DNA from: Byssothecium circinans
Taxonomy: Eukaryota > Ascomycota > Dothideomycetes > Pleosporales > Massarinaceae
Assembly: GCA_010015675.1 (NCBI GenBank)
Contig: ML977022.1
Location: forward strand, 209,703 to 273,702
DNA: 64,000 nucleotides
Direction of reading: 5' to 3'
Part shown: one piece after another, positions 43,918-56,054 of the stretch
Layout: the number at the start of each line of letters is the position of its first letter
How positions within the stretch are numbered: the first letter of the stretch is position 1
The notes under the pieces: model-generated
The model's input: only the letters and a program-made list of their open reading frames with translations
What the model was told of the DNA's origin: nothing
The model's database searches: none
Program-made: the position numbers and the translations under genes

Positions 43918-45435
43918 ATGAACACCCTCAAAGACCTAGCCACAAACCCCGAAAACACACGATGGCAGTACCCGCTCCTCCTAATCGGCGACGCCGCGCT
44001 CTGCGGCGTGATAATAGACAAGATACCCTGTACGCCCTCTCCCTCATTGCTCAATCTCAATCGCACATGCCATTCCGTATCTAAATTCTAATATGAGGAT
44101 TACAGACACCGAGATCGATTGGAGAGCCTACATGGAACAAATCGCCATCTACAACAAAGGCGAGCGCGACTACCGCAACATCGAAGGCTCAACAGGCCCC
44201 CTAGTCTACCCCGGCGCCCACGTCCTCATCTACAGGATTCTGTACTGGGCGACGGAGCAGGGGAGCAATATCATGCTCGCGCAGTATTTGTTTGGCTTGT
44301 TGTATTTGCTTACGCTGGCGGTTGTTGTGCAGTGTTATCGCAAGGCACGTGTAAGTCGATATCTACCGTACCTTTTCTCTTTTTAATTCCTGATTTGGGG
44401 TTTTCTGATCGAATGGCTTCGATGTTTATGAGGGAGAAGGGTATTGACAGTTTGTGTAGGTACCGCCTTATGTTTTCCCGCTGCTTATCTTGTCTAAGAG
44501 GTTACATAGCATTTTTATGCTCAGGTGCTTCAATGACTGTTTTGCGGTTTTGGGGCTCTTTTCGGCCATCTACGCATATCAGAACGATAGCTGGCATTTG
44601 GGCACATTATTCTATACCACGGGATTGAATGTCAAGATGAGTCTCTTGCTACCTTTGCCGGCGATGGGGATTATGATGCTTCAAGCGCTGGGAACGGGCG
44701 AGGCCATGACACAGGCTATGATCATTGTACAAGTCTCGGTAAGTTAACGTTGGAAGAAACTTGGCATGCTTTGGTCGTTGATTCTTTTTCTAGTGTGCAT
44801 ATGGCTACCCCTTTCGCAAAAGAGCGCCTTCCTACTTCGCCAGAGCGTTTGAACTCACCCGCCAATTCCTCTACAAATGGACGGTAAACTGGCGGTTCGT
44901 CCCGGAATACGTCTTCCTTTCCCGTTCATTTGCTCTCAGTCTCCTCTCCATCCATCTCGGCCTCTTGTACTGGTTCACTAAGACGCGTTGGATGAAACCT
45001 TCAGGACGACAACCCCGCGACATTTGGCGCATGATCCGCGGCCGCGTTCCGGACCGCGAGCAAGACCAGATTTCCCGGAGAATAACGCCCAATTTCATCA
45101 TGACTACCGTGCTCACTGCGACATTGATTGGCATGCTGTGTGCCCGGTCCCTGCACTACCAGTTTTATGCCTACATTGCGTGGTCGACGCCGTTTCTGCT
45201 GTGGAAAGCAGGGTTCCATCCCGTCATTCAGTACGCGTTGTGGGGCGCTCAGGAGTGGGCGTGGAACGTGTATCCGAGCACACCGCTGAGTTCGGCGACC
45301 GCCGTGAGCGTTCTAGCTGTAACGATCTTCGGCGTATGGTGGGGGACGAAAGACGAATTTGCGAAAGAAAAATTGGAGGAAGTGAAGTTCGAGGGTGGAA
45401 TCGTCGACCAGGAGAAACATGAACATGCCGAATGA
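43918..45435 (+). CDS. alg3: Dol-P-Man:Man5GlcNAc2-PP-Dol alpha-1,3-mannosyltransferase, 425 aa
   Basis: Four exons: 43918-44029, 44106-44350, 44460-44738 and 44794-45435, with introns of 76, 109 and 55 nt. Conserved ALG3 signatures: [42 protein letters not shown] (here [15 protein letters not shown]), [26 protein letters not shown] and [14 protein letters not shown]. Many hydrophobic segments make it an ER membrane protein. It adds the first Dol-P-Man-derived mannose to the lipid-linked oligosaccharide in the ER lumen, for N-glycosylation. Its stop lies 15 bp from the stop of the convergent eIF1A-like gene. Confidence 0.95.
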
Positions 45436-45450
45436 GCAGCCCGCCCATCC

Positions 45451-45928
45451 TTACTCCTCACCCGGGTCCGAAGGAGGCATCTTCCCGACCGTCGATTCCT
45501 CGTCGCTGTCTTCGTCGTACGTTGATTTCTTCGCGAACTCCTTAGGCCTGTTTCGTATCAACATCAGTGTACTCATCTTTCGATACCCATGTAGCATATC
45601 AAATTCGCATCACATACCAATATCCCATCTTCCGCCACGCCTTTTCATCCCTCACCACATTCACAATCTCTCCATCCAGCTTGTTCTCCCGGTCTGCCAG
45701 CGCCGCGGTATCGACAACCACATAGCTACCCCGCTTTATCCATATCGTGGACCGGAATTTGGGCTCGAGTTCGACTAGGAGGGGCTTGCCGTTGGGTTGC
45801 TCGGCGTTGTAGAGGTTGCTGCCCGCGGCTTTAGTGATGCGGGCTATGGTATGGCTTTCGGGGAGAGTGGATGGAGGTGTCAGGGTATCCTCCACCGTCG
45901 CGAGGAGGTGGCGCTTGGGTCGTGGCAT
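45451..45928 (-). CDS. eIF1A-domain (S1/IF1-type) protein, EIF1AD-like, 135 aa
   Basis: Exons 45928-45618 and 45547-45451, with a 70-nt intron (GTATGT/AACAG). I start at MPRPKRHLLATVEDTL because this matches the N-terminus of EIF1AD proteins; the frame is open further upstream without an obvious protein. The OB-fold core has ITKAAGSNLYNAEQPNGK, LVELEPKFRSTIWIKRGSYVVVD and GEIVNVV. The acidic tail (YDEDSDEES) also fits. The family resembles translation factor eIF1A but acts in the nucleus and in ribosome maturation in animals. Its exact role in fungi is open. Confidence 0.88.
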
Positions 45929-46382
45929 TTTCGTACGGCGGGTTGGGTTCGTTGGGCGTGGAGAGTGGAAATGTTTTTGGCTTTGGAGGGGCTGCAACTT
46001 GCATGGAGGGAAAGTGCTGCCGAGGTTCATCGCTTAAACTTTCTCATCCCAACTCTCCTCAGCTCTGCCCACACCTACCCATCAAAATGACAATTGCCTG
46101 CGCACAGGATAGAACCCAACGAGTCCTGTTAAGAGGACCTAGTCAATAACGCGTAGCTGAAGCCACATTTGTCCTGGAAGATAAGCCAAGCTCGATCATA
46201 TATGGCCTTTCACGTCACACCCAACCCACGCCGTAGCTGAAACGAGGCATTTCCAAGTTTTGGGGGTGGCTTGCACCGAATCGTTCTACAAATGGTGTAG
46301 CGTCCACACAGCTTGGACTATATGATGTGGCTGTGCCTTTTCACTTGACCACAACCGAGAATTCACCATCCTGTCTGCCACG
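45929..46382. other. Divergent intergenic region, no gene seen
   Basis: Contains the 5' regions of the eIF1A-like gene and of the membrane protein gene. Confidence 0.4.
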
Positions 46383-47562
46383 ATGATGGCCTCGCCAGCT
46401 ATGGAACTTCAGACGCTTGCACCCGTGAATACCAGTACGTCCCTCACCAAGGAATACCATCCTAAAGTCTTAGCAAAGTGGTATGATACCCAGCGTAAGC
46501 TACGAGACACCGTGACCGAGTCAAGCACTCTCAATCACAATGCGGATCCGGATATATATCACCACGAGACCAAAACAAGTACCGTCCTGAAGACCGTTCC
46601 GACCATTGACGAGAACGAGAACAGAACTACAGTTCGCACAGAAACTTCCCACGGAAGGAGTCCCGCGGTTGTAGACGCCTCATCATCTCACACCTCCCTC
46701 TCCTCGACGCACCCACAGCGAACTCAACTCCCCAAGTCGAAAAATCAATGCTCCATCCTGCCCCCTGCCGCAAAACGCACGTGCACACGTCTTTCCTCAA
46801 AGATCCATGGCTGGTGCACGATAAGGAAATGGATGAGCCCCAAAGGCCTCGCGGTCATAGGACTTCTCAGCCTCATCTTCGCCACTATATACGGAATACC
46901 AGCCTGGGTGGACGTTGGACTAGCCAAGGTCGCGGATTCCAAGACCGACGAGTCTCTTTCGAAGGCTGATATAGCGAACACTTTGGCGGAGAAGTCCTAT
47001 AATCTTACAGAGTATGAGTGGTGTGAACAGCATCCGGTAAAGAAAAGGAGCGCTTACAAGGCACGGATCGGGTTTGCTGACGGAGGGACAGGAATTTGTC
47101 AATGGGACAAAATGCCAGGCGGTAATCTCGCATGTCAACGCGGAGTATTGCGCTCAGGATGACGTTCATTCATGCCTTCGTCGCTCCGACTCCTTCAGCT
47201 CGGTAATATCTCGCACCATAAAGTCAATGTCCAAAAGAAGTCATCATGACCAGTTCTACTCCCCAGTTTCAGCATCGGCGAAAGACATGAACCGTTTATG
47301 GGATTTTTTGGACATCGCCAACATGGTCATCTACTGCGCCATCATCACACCAACCAGCAAAGGCTACCTGTTAACGCGAGAACGTTTACTCGGGGGTGTC
47401 TGGCGGTTCGTAGTACGCTTTGAGATATTGTCAGTATGGTCTACCGCCTTCGGAACCATTGTGTGTTTGTTTCTTGGGGAAAGGGAAGGCTCTATGATAT
47501 TTGCTGCTATGATTAGGATAGCTTGGGCTGTCATCATTTCAAATAGCATGCGGTATCTTTGA
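46383..47562 (+). CDS. Hypothetical membrane protein, 374 aa
   Basis: Exons 46383-47036 and 47092-47562. The 55-nt intron has GTAAAG, a perfect CTGAC branch site and ACAG, and it joins the frames (EWCEQHP then EFVNGTKCQ). The first 155 residues are Ser/Thr-rich and probably cytosolic. A membrane segment follows (GLAVIGLLSLIFATIYGIPAWV), then a loop with possible N-glycosylation sites (NLT, NGT) and several Cys. Two or three hydrophobic segments lie near the end (FLDIANMVIYCAII, FGTIVCLFL, MIRIAWAVII). I do not recognise the family. Confidence 0.6.
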
Positions 47563-48384
47563 TGGTGGTCGAGATCGTGGCAGAGAATGAGAATACGGGG
47601 GAAGCTTGAGGCGAAGAAAGACCGCACATCAATCTGCGCTTTCCATCTAACTGCCCCGACATAGGGTATTTCTATTTATTTTATTTATTTCACGAAATAC
47701 ACATTGAAAGAGTTCAGAGACAACACAATATCGCGCTTGGCCAAACGTCTCGAGGATGTTGGATGTTGGGCGTGCGGATGCATTTCCGTCTTAAGCTAAG
47801 CGCGATTTACGAAATTCATCATGACGGGAGCGAAGGATCCATTCAGCTTTTCACTCCTCTTCTCTGAGTGCGGGTGTCTTTAAACTCAGCCGGACGCAAG
47901 CTAGTGTCCAAGGCTGAAGAGCCATGAGTGGATATCCTTCATATACAGCGATCGGGGCACTAGGCACCCAGGGACGTTCTCCCCGCCAGAAGGAAATTTC
48001 TTGCGAACATGGCTGAAGAAGCAATTTTCGCCGAACTGTCCACCACAGTGCCACATCATGCATATCACTATGCCACAGCATTGCAGTTCTACATGCGCAT
48101 GCTGTGCTTGAATCTTCCTTTTGACTGGCCAGATGTCGGCTCCTTCCCCAGCGTGGGGCACATTCGGTCTTCCTCTGTTCCCCCCGCAACAATTATTCAG
48201 CAACTACTTCTCACGATAGCATAGCTTATCTTCTAGTTAATGGCGTTGCGGTGACGAGCGTGAATTTCTTTTCCTTATTAGATGTATTCGCTGGCCGTTT
48301 GATGTCGTCCTCCTCTCTCTTCTCCTCAATTTCGTGACGTGAATCAGTCTTCTTCCATCAGTCTTCCTCTTCAGTACCTTCGGT
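47563..48384. other. Spacer and promoter of the MFS gene, no gene seen
   Basis: Frames of 70-113 codons exist on both strands (47851-48224) but overlap each other and have no recognisable content. Confidence 0.35.
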
Positions 48385-50063
48385 ATGGCTGCATCCACAC
48401 GCCTTCATGGCCTCTTTGACGTCCAGTCAAGCACTCCAGTTGCCAGTCCACCTGTGGCTTATCAGAAAAAACCTACCCGCATACGAGACCCGCCATCCAT
48501 TATTGAACTCGATGACCTCACCTTTGGAAACCGCTACAGCCGCCCCAGCACATCTGTTCCCCAAACGCCTAATGAGCAGCGATCAGGTTTCATCACTCCA
48601 AAAACGCCACATGAAGTCGAATCCAGCTCTCCACCTACCCCAACACAGAACGAAGGGGTGGCGATTATGCAGAGCTGGAACAATCCACCTATCAACAAGT
48701 GGAGGATTCTGTGCTGCTGCATGATTTATTTTGGCAATGGGCTGAATGACTCCGGTAGATATTTGAGATAAATTGGCAACATGATTACCGCTGACGTATT
48801 GGACAGTTGTCGGTGCACTGATTCCATACATGGAAGTCTATTATCACATTGGATACGCGATCGTGTCTATGATCTTCGTAGGAAATGCAGCTGGCTTCAT
48901 CACAGCTGCTTTCTTCACGAACTCGACACTGGACAAACTAGGTCGTGCAAAGACGATGATTGCATCCGAGGTTTTGCTTATCACCGCATATATAATGATC
49001 GTTGTGACCCCTCCCTACCCGGTCGTCGTTATTGCGTATGTTTAGTCACTTGCCCCTACTCCAGCTCACTCAACTAAAAATTGTTTAGCTTTTTTCTCCT
49101 CGGCTACGGCTTTGCAACAAATCTTGCTCTCAACAACGTCTTCTGCGCCAATCTCCAACCATCCAGCGCCATTCTTGGGGCCGCTCATGGCAGTTACGGT
49201 GTCGGCGGCATCGTCGCGCCGATAATCGGTACAGTCATGGTCTCCAGCGGCATTCTCTGGTCCCGGTTTTTCATCATCACGTTAGCCCTTCGGTTTTTCT
49301 GCATCGCTTTCGTCGTGTGTACTTTCTGGTCCTACAAAGAAGATGAACCAGCTACGCTCTTGTCAGCCTTGGAACGTACCGCGAGCCGACAAGCTGCCGC
49401 TGAAGATCGAGAATCAAAGCTCAAGAACTTACGCCAGGCACTCGTGAATCGAGTCACTATCTTTGGTGCGCTGTTCATATTTGCGTATCAGGGTGCCGAG
49501 GTCTCGGTTTCTGGTTGGGTCATCTCCTTCCTGATCAACTATCGTGGAGGAGATCCAGCACATGTGGGTTACGTTACTGCTGGTTTCTGGGTAAGCTTTG
49601 GAACAATCCAACCCATTTTGAGATCCGATAGGTACTAATTTTACTAAAGGGAGGTATCACTCTAGGCCGCTTCGTTCTAACTCATGCCGCCCCCAAAGTC
49701 GGCGAAAAGAACTTTGTAATAATTCTAACCATCGGTTCCGCACTCCTTCAACTCCTTGCCTGGCTCATCCCCAACGTCATTGGAAATGCTGTTGCTGTCT
49801 CTGTGCTCGGTCTACTCCTCGGGCCGGTCTATCCATGTGCGCAAACGATCTTCACGCGCCTGATGCCTCGCCACGTACAGACCACAGCGATTGGCTTCAT
49901 TGCAGGAGCTGGGAGCTCAGGTGGTGCTGTTGCACCGTTTACCACGGGATTACTTGCTCAAGCTGCGGGGACTTGGGTACTGCATCCTGTGTGTATTGGG
50001 TTGTATGTGGTTATGATGGCTTGTTGGGTTGGGTTGCCTAGGGTGAGGAAGAGGACGGAGTAG
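48385..50063 (+). CDS. Major facilitator superfamily transporter, 504 aa
   Basis: Four exons: 48385-48754, 48807-49035, 49089-49590 and 49650-50063, with introns of 52, 53 and 59 nt. After a cytosolic N-terminus of about 105 residues, membrane segments begin at WRILCCCMIYFGNGLNDS. GALIPYMEVYYHIGYAIVS and LDKLGRAKTM (the conserved loop 2-3 motif) mark the MFS fold. A charged central loop (ALERTASRQAAAEDRESK) splits the two halves, and the second half has FTRLMPRHVQTTAIGF and GSSGGAVAPF. It resembles the fungal Bsc6-like group (yeast YOL137W), whose substrate is not established, so I give none. Confidence 0.85.
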
Positions 50064-50896
50064 AGGGCGGTTGGGACTGTCTTTGCACTTCCTGGTAAGA
50101 TTTTGTTCAAAGTGTGATATCATCTCTCGTATGAAGTCATGGCTTTGCATAACCGTGGGAAAGCGAAGGTGAAGAGAAAAGAAGTTGAGGGAGCCATCGG
50201 CGACAGCGTCTTCACGCAGGAGTTTCAGCGTTTGAGAGGCTGTGGAAGTAGGGGAACAAATCTTGATGTCATAAACCATGGCATTGACTTCATTGCCGTT
50301 GATTTAGAGTTATCCCACCCCGTGTTCCGTCCGACATGCGTCCAATCCCCTTCACCTTACCTGTGCACTTTCCAAGTGCTGATTCTCTTTTTGCACTTCT
50401 TTGCATATCGGCTGACCGCTGTCTAACATGGCCTTATCAAATTTACCAAACGCTGCCCGCATCGGCATTAGCAGTGCACCTACACATTTTTTGTAACAGC
50501 AAAGGTGCGATGCTTCCCTCCGAAAGAAGATGGAAGCTCGGACTTCGCGGCGTTAGGACTTAAATTTCTAAACAGCTAATGTGGAGCCCCACCACAAAGT
50601 TGACGTCGTCCCTCCGATGATTCTCGGTGCCATGGTCCACATCCAGCGAAACGCAATTATTGCCAAACGATTCAGCCACTATATCTAGAAGTTTCATCCT
50701 GCATCATACGACCTAGGTACAAGGTTATAAATATGGGGGCGAACCCCGCCACTATAAAGAGCGATGGACTTCCCCGCCCAGAAGCACTTCGTAGCTTTCT
50801 TTCCGTCCTAACAGCCATTGAACAACTCGACCTGATTTCACCTCTGAACTCTCGGAACACCATACCTAGCTATATTCAAAGTAAGAGACTTTAACA
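50064..50896. other. Spacer with the promoter of the aldo-keto reductase gene
   Basis: TATAAATA at 50726-50733 lies about 165 bp before the ATG at 50897. No gene seen. Confidence 0.45.
50726..50733 (+). promoter_or_regulatory. TATA box of the aldo-keto reductase gene
   Basis: TATAAATA, followed by an ACAGCC/ATTC-rich leader up to 50897. Confidence 0.5.
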
Positions 50897-52248
50897 ATGT
50901 CACTCTTCGGTACTCCCCCCAAGGCGGCCTCGCTGCTCGACTTCCACAGCATCCTGGCTCCCACGGCCGGTGTGCGCGTCTCGCCACTATGCCTCGGCGC
51001 GATGAACTTTGGCGACGCTTGGGAGGAGTGGATGGGCAAGTGCGATAAGAAGACTACATTTGAGATGTTGGATTTCTTCTATAAGCAGGGTGGGAATTTC
51101 ATCGACACGTGAGTAGCCAGCGTTCTCTACCTCTCCAAACTCGAAAGAGGCCCAACATACGACTTTCAACTCCCCCTTTTATCCATTCAAACAATCAAGA
51201 GAGTCTCATATCTTCCGTGCCCTTGTACTAATAACACGCACAGCGCCAACAACTACCAAAACGAAGAATCCGAGACCTGGATCGGCGAATGGCTCACCGA
51301 ACGCGGTGTCCGCGACGAGATCGTCCTCGCCACAAAGTTCACAACGTGCTACCCGAACCCAAACGCCTCGCCGCGCCAGCGCAAGAACTTCGCCGGCAAC
51401 AGCACTAAATCGCTGCACGTGTCGCTCGCGGCGTCGCTGAAGAAACTACAGACGGATTACATCGACTTGCTCTATGTGCATTGGTGGGACTTTAGCACGG
51501 GGATTGAGGAGTTGATGCAGAGCTTGAATCATATGGTGCAGAGGGGTAAGGTGCTGTATTTGGGGGTTAGTGATACGCCGGCTTGGGTCGTGAGTAAGGC
51601 GAATCAATGTGAGTAACCCTCCTCCCCTCCCCTCATTCTTCGAGTTTTCGGTAAAAGCTAACCATTTTCATAGATGCCCGCGACCACGGTCTCCGCCCCT
51701 TCAGTGTCTACCAAGGCCGTTGGTCCGCTGCCGCCCGCGATTTCGAACGCGAAATCCTCCCCATGGCGCGCAGCGAAGGCATGGCCCTCGCGCCCTGGGG
51801 CGCCCTCGGCTCCGGAAACTTCACCGTAGCCGAGAAATCCACCTCCGGAGAAAAAGGCCGCAACTTCGGCAGCCAGACGGAAGCCCAGCGCAAAGTCTCC
51901 GAGAAGCTCGCTGCTATCGCGAAGCAGAAGAACACGCTTACCACTTCCGTCGCGCTGGCGTATGTACGGCATAAGGCGCCTTATGTGTTCCCTATTGTGG
52001 GTGGGAGGAAGGTGGAGCATTTGAAGGGGAATATTGAGGCATTGGGGTTGGAGCTGAGCGATGAGGAGATTGATGATATTGATAGCGCTGTGGAGTTTGA
52101 CCCGGGGTTCCCGATGAATTTAATACTGGGGCCGGATGCAAATGTGAGGAATACGACGGCGGATGTTAGGTTGTTGGCTTTTGCTGGGCCGTTGACCAGG
52201 GTGCCGAATCAGGTGTTGGTTAAGCCGCAGATTCATAAGCTGGAGTAG
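50897..52248 (+). CDS. Aldo-keto reductase, aryl-alcohol dehydrogenase (AKR9) type, 383 aa
   Basis: Three exons: 50897-51108, 51244-51608 and 51674-52248, with introns of 135 and 65 nt. The start MSLFGTPPKAASLLDFHSIL and LCLGAMNFGD are typical of fungal aryl-alcohol dehydrogenases. The catalytic four are visible: Asp in NFIDTANNY, Tyr in the same motif, Lys in LATKFT, and His in LLYVHWWD. The end (FPIVGGRKVEHLKGNIEALGLELSDEEI) holds the NADPH-binding region. Members reduce aldehydes with NADPH; norsolorinic acid reductases belong to the same group. No secondary-metabolism genes surround it, so a general detoxifying role is more likely. Confidence 0.92.
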
Positions 52249-52460
52249 AAGCCATTTCAGGCAAGCTGGGAGGAAGAACTAAATAGGTGAACGGGATGTG
52301 TTGACACTGGTATTGCATTTACATGCACTCGCTTGTCCGAACTTGCCATAATAAATCGACCTTCAACATGAGACGTCCTCGTCATCTCAGGGGTATCACT
52401 AAATACAAAATCCAATTCAATATAAGGCAACACTTCCTCATCCTAGCCCGTCCAACCCCA
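52249..52460. other. Short convergent intergenic region
   Basis: 3' ends of the reductase and REX4-like genes. No gene seen. Confidence 0.4.
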
Positions 52461-53537
52461 CTAGTTCTTCTTCTTCTTCTTCTTCTTCCGATTCTTACTC
52501 TTCCTCTTCACAGCCTCGCCCCCTCCAACATCCACCTCCACCGCCGTCGCTTCCGGCCTAATATTCCCATACCTCTCCCGAACCTCAATATCAAACCCCT
52601 CCTTCTCCAGCCGAAACAGCGCCATAGTAACCCTCGCGTCCTCCACCGAGCTATGCGCCCCCGTCTGAATCACCACCCCGAGCAACTTCTCCGCCAATAT
52701 CTTCAACGACGGCGTGCGTCCGGGTATCATAGCCAGTTCACGGAACTTTGAGTACTTTGACGTATCCCGTATATACCGTTTATCGTGCCCGAGGAGCAGG
52801 GCATCGAGGTCGTTTTTCACCCCATGGCCAACGAGTATGCGGCCTTCGAGCAGGATCTTGAGATCGTTGTGGACTTCTTTGAATGTGCGGGCGGTGCTTT
52901 TGTGGATGTGGTGGGGTAGGATGCCCGAGACGGAGGTGCGGTAGTCTGTGACTCTGATCTTGGGCTGCATCTGCACGTAGGAATCGTAGACTTGGTGGCC
53001 GTGGTAGTTCACTGCGGATACGCGAGCGAGAGCCGAGTCTTTGTCGGGCTCGGGGCCTATGCCGACCATTTCGCAGTCGAGCGCTATGTATTTTGCGGGG
53101 AGGGCGAGGGGGGATACGCCTTCGTTTTCGATGTCGGGGAAGGAGGGGGAGGGCGTGAGGACGGAGATTGCGTCGGCGGCATTTTTGGAGGCGGAGAGGA
53201 GGGGGGTCTGTTTTAGGGAGGGCATGGAGAGGCTTTTTGAGAGGGTTTTAGGGTTGTGGTGCTTGGGGGAGGCGCCGATTGAGGCGGGTTCTTCCATCTT
53301 TTGTCTTTTGCGAGATGGGGGTGTCTTTTGTGGTGTTCGTTTTTCTGCTCCTTTCACTGGTCCTTTTCTTTCTCCATTGGCCGTAATTTCTGATCTCTTG
53401 CGTTTTAGAGAATTCGAATTCTCTGCTGTGGATGTCGATTTCGATCTCGTCGTGGGTGCGGGCGCTGGCTTCGTCTTCAGCGACGCCTGCAGCTTCTTCC
53501 AGTTGCTGGACAAATTGCTCATTTCAACCGGAGCCAT
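52461..53537 (-). CDS. rex4: 3'-5' RNA exonuclease, Rex4-like, 358 aa
   Basis: One exon. I start at MAPVEMSNLSSNWKKLQ (53537); two upstream in-frame ATGs give only four or fewer extra residues. The N-terminal 140 residues are basic and Ser/Pro-rich with nuclear-type signals (SLKRKRSE, PSRKRQKM). The DEDDh exonuclease domain follows: ALDCEMVGIG (first Asp/Glu), LVGHGVKNDLDALL (second Asp), and AHSSVEDARVTMALF (His and last Asp). The protein ends in a run of eight Lys coded by a CTT/TTC microsatellite (about 52465-52489). Rex4 in yeast takes part in pre-rRNA processing. It shares a 319-bp divergent promoter with ESA1. Confidence 0.92.
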   Translation of the reverse strand: MAPVEMSNLSSNWKKLQASLKTKPAPAPTTRSKSTSTAENSNSLKRKRSEITANGERKGPVKGAEKRTPQKTPPSRKRQKMEEPASIGASPKHHNPKTLSKSLSMPSLKQTPLLSASKNAADAISVLTPSPSFPDIENEGVSPLALPAKYIALDCEMVGIGPEPDKDSALARVSAVNYHGHQVYDSYVQMQPKIRVTDYRTSVSGILPHHIHKSTARTFKEVHNDLKILLEGRILVGHGVKNDLDALLLGHDKRYIRDTSKYSKFRELAMIPGRTPSLKILAEKLLGVVIQTGAHSSVEDARVTMALFRLEKEGFDIEVRERYGNIRPEATAVEVDVGGGEAVKRKSKNRKKKKKKKN

Positions 53538-53856
53538 CTTTATCATCATCTACCTCGCATATCGGTGTTTATTTCTTGCTTCATTGGCCGTCGTCGAGAG
53601 TTATGCGTTTGTGATGTCGCACTGCAATCGCATCGAAGCTCCCCGCGACTTGACCGAACAGAAATTCCGCAGGGAAGTTGCAGCCCGTGCGTCTGGTCTG
53701 CCTGATTGGCTACTGCCCAACAGGCGGCAACATGATCATCGCCGCCCAGCCGCCGCCGCGACAAAGGGCGATAGTACCATCAAACTTCTCGCGACTACAA
53801 CACTCCACCACACGACTCATAATTTGCGATAATTTCACACGAGTGTCGGAGGGGTC
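53538..53856. promoter_or_regulatory. Shared divergent promoter of rex4 and esa1
   Basis: 319 bp between the start codons. No TATA box evident. Confidence 0.5.
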
Positions 53857-55588
53857 ATGGCACCCCGCGAAACCTCTCATGAGCCGGCTGGCACGCCCGT
53901 GCCGGTCGAGACAGGGTTTGCGACTTTGGCGCAGCTGAGGTATGTGCGATACTTACAGGTGAAATTTAGAGATGGCTGCTGATGAGTTGGGTGCAGGGCG
54001 GGTGTGAAGGCTTTTGTAGACAAGGTATGTATAGTCGAGCGCCGGAGGTCGCGATCGCTATGTGAGGGCGAGAACACCATCGTGGCTTATGAAAGTCAAG
54101 ATACTCACTCTATAATTTCTTCTCGTCTCCCCATCTGATTCTAGTTCTCGTATCCTTTGAAAATCATATATTAATACATCCCAGGATGGCGAAAAGCGCA
54201 AAGCCGAAATCCTCATGATCCAAACCCGCGCCGGCAAGCCCAAATTCTATGTCCACTACGAAGACTTCAACAAGCGTCTCGACGAATGGATAGACGCCAC
54301 TCGCATCGACCTCACGCGCGAAGTCGAATGGCCCGCGCCCGAGAAACCCGAAAAGAAGAAAACAACCACCTCCTCCAAAACCGACAAAGCAACCCCTTCA
54401 TCAGGAACCCCAAGAATCGACCCTAAGAACCCTAAACGCTCCCGCGCCCAGCTCGAGCGCGAAGTCTCCAGCACCCCCTCGGAAGCTACCAGCAGCAATG
54501 TGCCCTCCAAAGTCCAGCGAAAAGACAGCGAGTTGCTCGTCACGACCGAAGTAACCGACGGCGTAACCCCCAAGCCTGAAGACGAAGAAACCGACGTCGT
54601 CGATATCCAAGACGCCGCCGCCGCCGCAAAAGCCATCCCCGACACTCTCTACTCGCGCGAGGACGAAATCGAAAAGCTGCGAACCTCAGGCTCCATGACG
54701 CAAAACCAAACCGAAATCGCGCGCGTCCGCAACATTGAAAAAGTGCAAATGGGCCAATTCGAAATCGAACCGTGGTACTTCTCGCCCTACCCCATCACCT
54801 TCACCGACGCAGAAATAATCTACATCTGCGAATTCTGCCTCTCGTACTACGCGTCGGAAACGCAATTCACGCGGCACCGGTCGAAATGCACGCTCCTGCA
54901 CCCGCCGGGGAATGAAATCTACCGCGACGACTACGTAAGCTTCTTCGAAATCGACGGGCGGCGGCAGCGAACCTGGTGCCGCAACCTGTGCCTCCTGAGT
55001 AAGTTGTTCCTGGACCACAAAACACTCTACTACGACGTCGACCCTTTCCTCTTCTACTGCATGGCGACGCGCGACGAACACGGCTGCCACCTCGTCGGCT
55101 ACTTCAGCAAAGAGAAAGATTCCGCCGAAGGCTACAACTTGGCCTGTATCCTGACCCTGCCGCAATACCAACGCAAAGGCTTCGGGAAGCTCCTCATCGA
55201 CTTCTCCTACCTGCTCTCCAAACGCGAGGGCAAACTAGGCTCCCCCGAGAAACCCCTCTCCGACCTGGGGCTCTTGGGGTATCGAGCGTATTGGCAGGAG
55301 GTTATCGTCGAGTTGCTCATGGATGGGAGGACGGAGGCGAATGTTGAGGATTTGGGCGCTGCGACCGCCATGACGACGAATGATGTGTTGCATACCCTGC
55401 AGAATCTTAATATGCTGAGGTATACGGCGAAGGGGCAGCATGTTATTGTGTTGACGGATGCGGTGGTCGAGCAGAGGGAGAGGCAGAGGGCCAAGGAGAA
55501 GGTTAAGGGGAAGAGGGCCATTGAGGCTGACCGGTTGAGTTGGAAACCGCCGGTTTTTTCGGCCGCGTCGAGGACGTGGAATTGGTGA
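53857..55588 (+). CDS. esa1: Histone acetyltransferase Esa1 (MYST family, NuA4 catalytic subunit), 504 aa
   Basis: Three exons: 53857-53939, 53997-54024 (only 28 nt) and 54185-55588, with introns of 57 and 160 nt. The N-terminal chromo/tudor-knot domain reads [20 protein letters not shown] then [16 protein letters not shown]. An acidic, Lys-rich linker follows. The MYST domain has the C2HC finger ([19 protein letters not shown]), the catalytic Cys in [16 protein letters not shown] (which also holds the acetyl-CoA loop QxxGxG-like QRKGFG), and the general-base Glu in [11 protein letters not shown]. Esa1 acetylates histone H4 and H2A in the NuA4 complex and is essential in yeast. Confidence 0.95.
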
Positions 55589-56054
55589 GGGGGGTTACTG
55601 GTGTGGGAATGGGGAAGAGAAGGGGTGGTTCTGCTTGCGGTCGCTGTGTATTTTGCTATTGTATTCTACTGTGTTTGGTGTTATATGCGGAGGTATGTCT
55701 ACCGGTCAACGGAGTCTGGTCATGCATATGGGTGGTCTCATTACGAAGTGGTATACCCATTCAGAAATCAAGCGTGTCTTTCACTCATTGTATTCACAAC
55801 CCAACGGTCCATAAATACCGGGTATCCTGACCTGATGTATGCTGTCTCCGATCACCCATCTGATCCAACCCGCGTCTTCATCACATACAATCCACCCTGT
55901 CGCATATCCAAACCCCAAACCCCGCGAACTATAAAAAGTACTCAACCGCAGGCCTCATCTCCACATAGCTAAAGACTTTCTTCCTTTTGTGCCCAAGCTG
56001 ACTTGCAGCCTGGACCTGCACCCCACTTTCATCCTTATCGTGCTCCTCTCCATC
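55589..56054. other. Convergent intergenic region, no gene seen
   Basis: 3' ends of ESA1 and PPG1. A TATAAAAAG at about 55930 has no gene behind it in the right direction. Confidence 0.4.

Noticed and set aside
26856..52248. A secondary-metabolite cluster formed by the dehydrogenase, MFS transporter and aldo-keto reductase
   Set aside because: They are spread over 25 kb with housekeeping genes between, and there is no synthase, terpene cyclase or pathway regulator.
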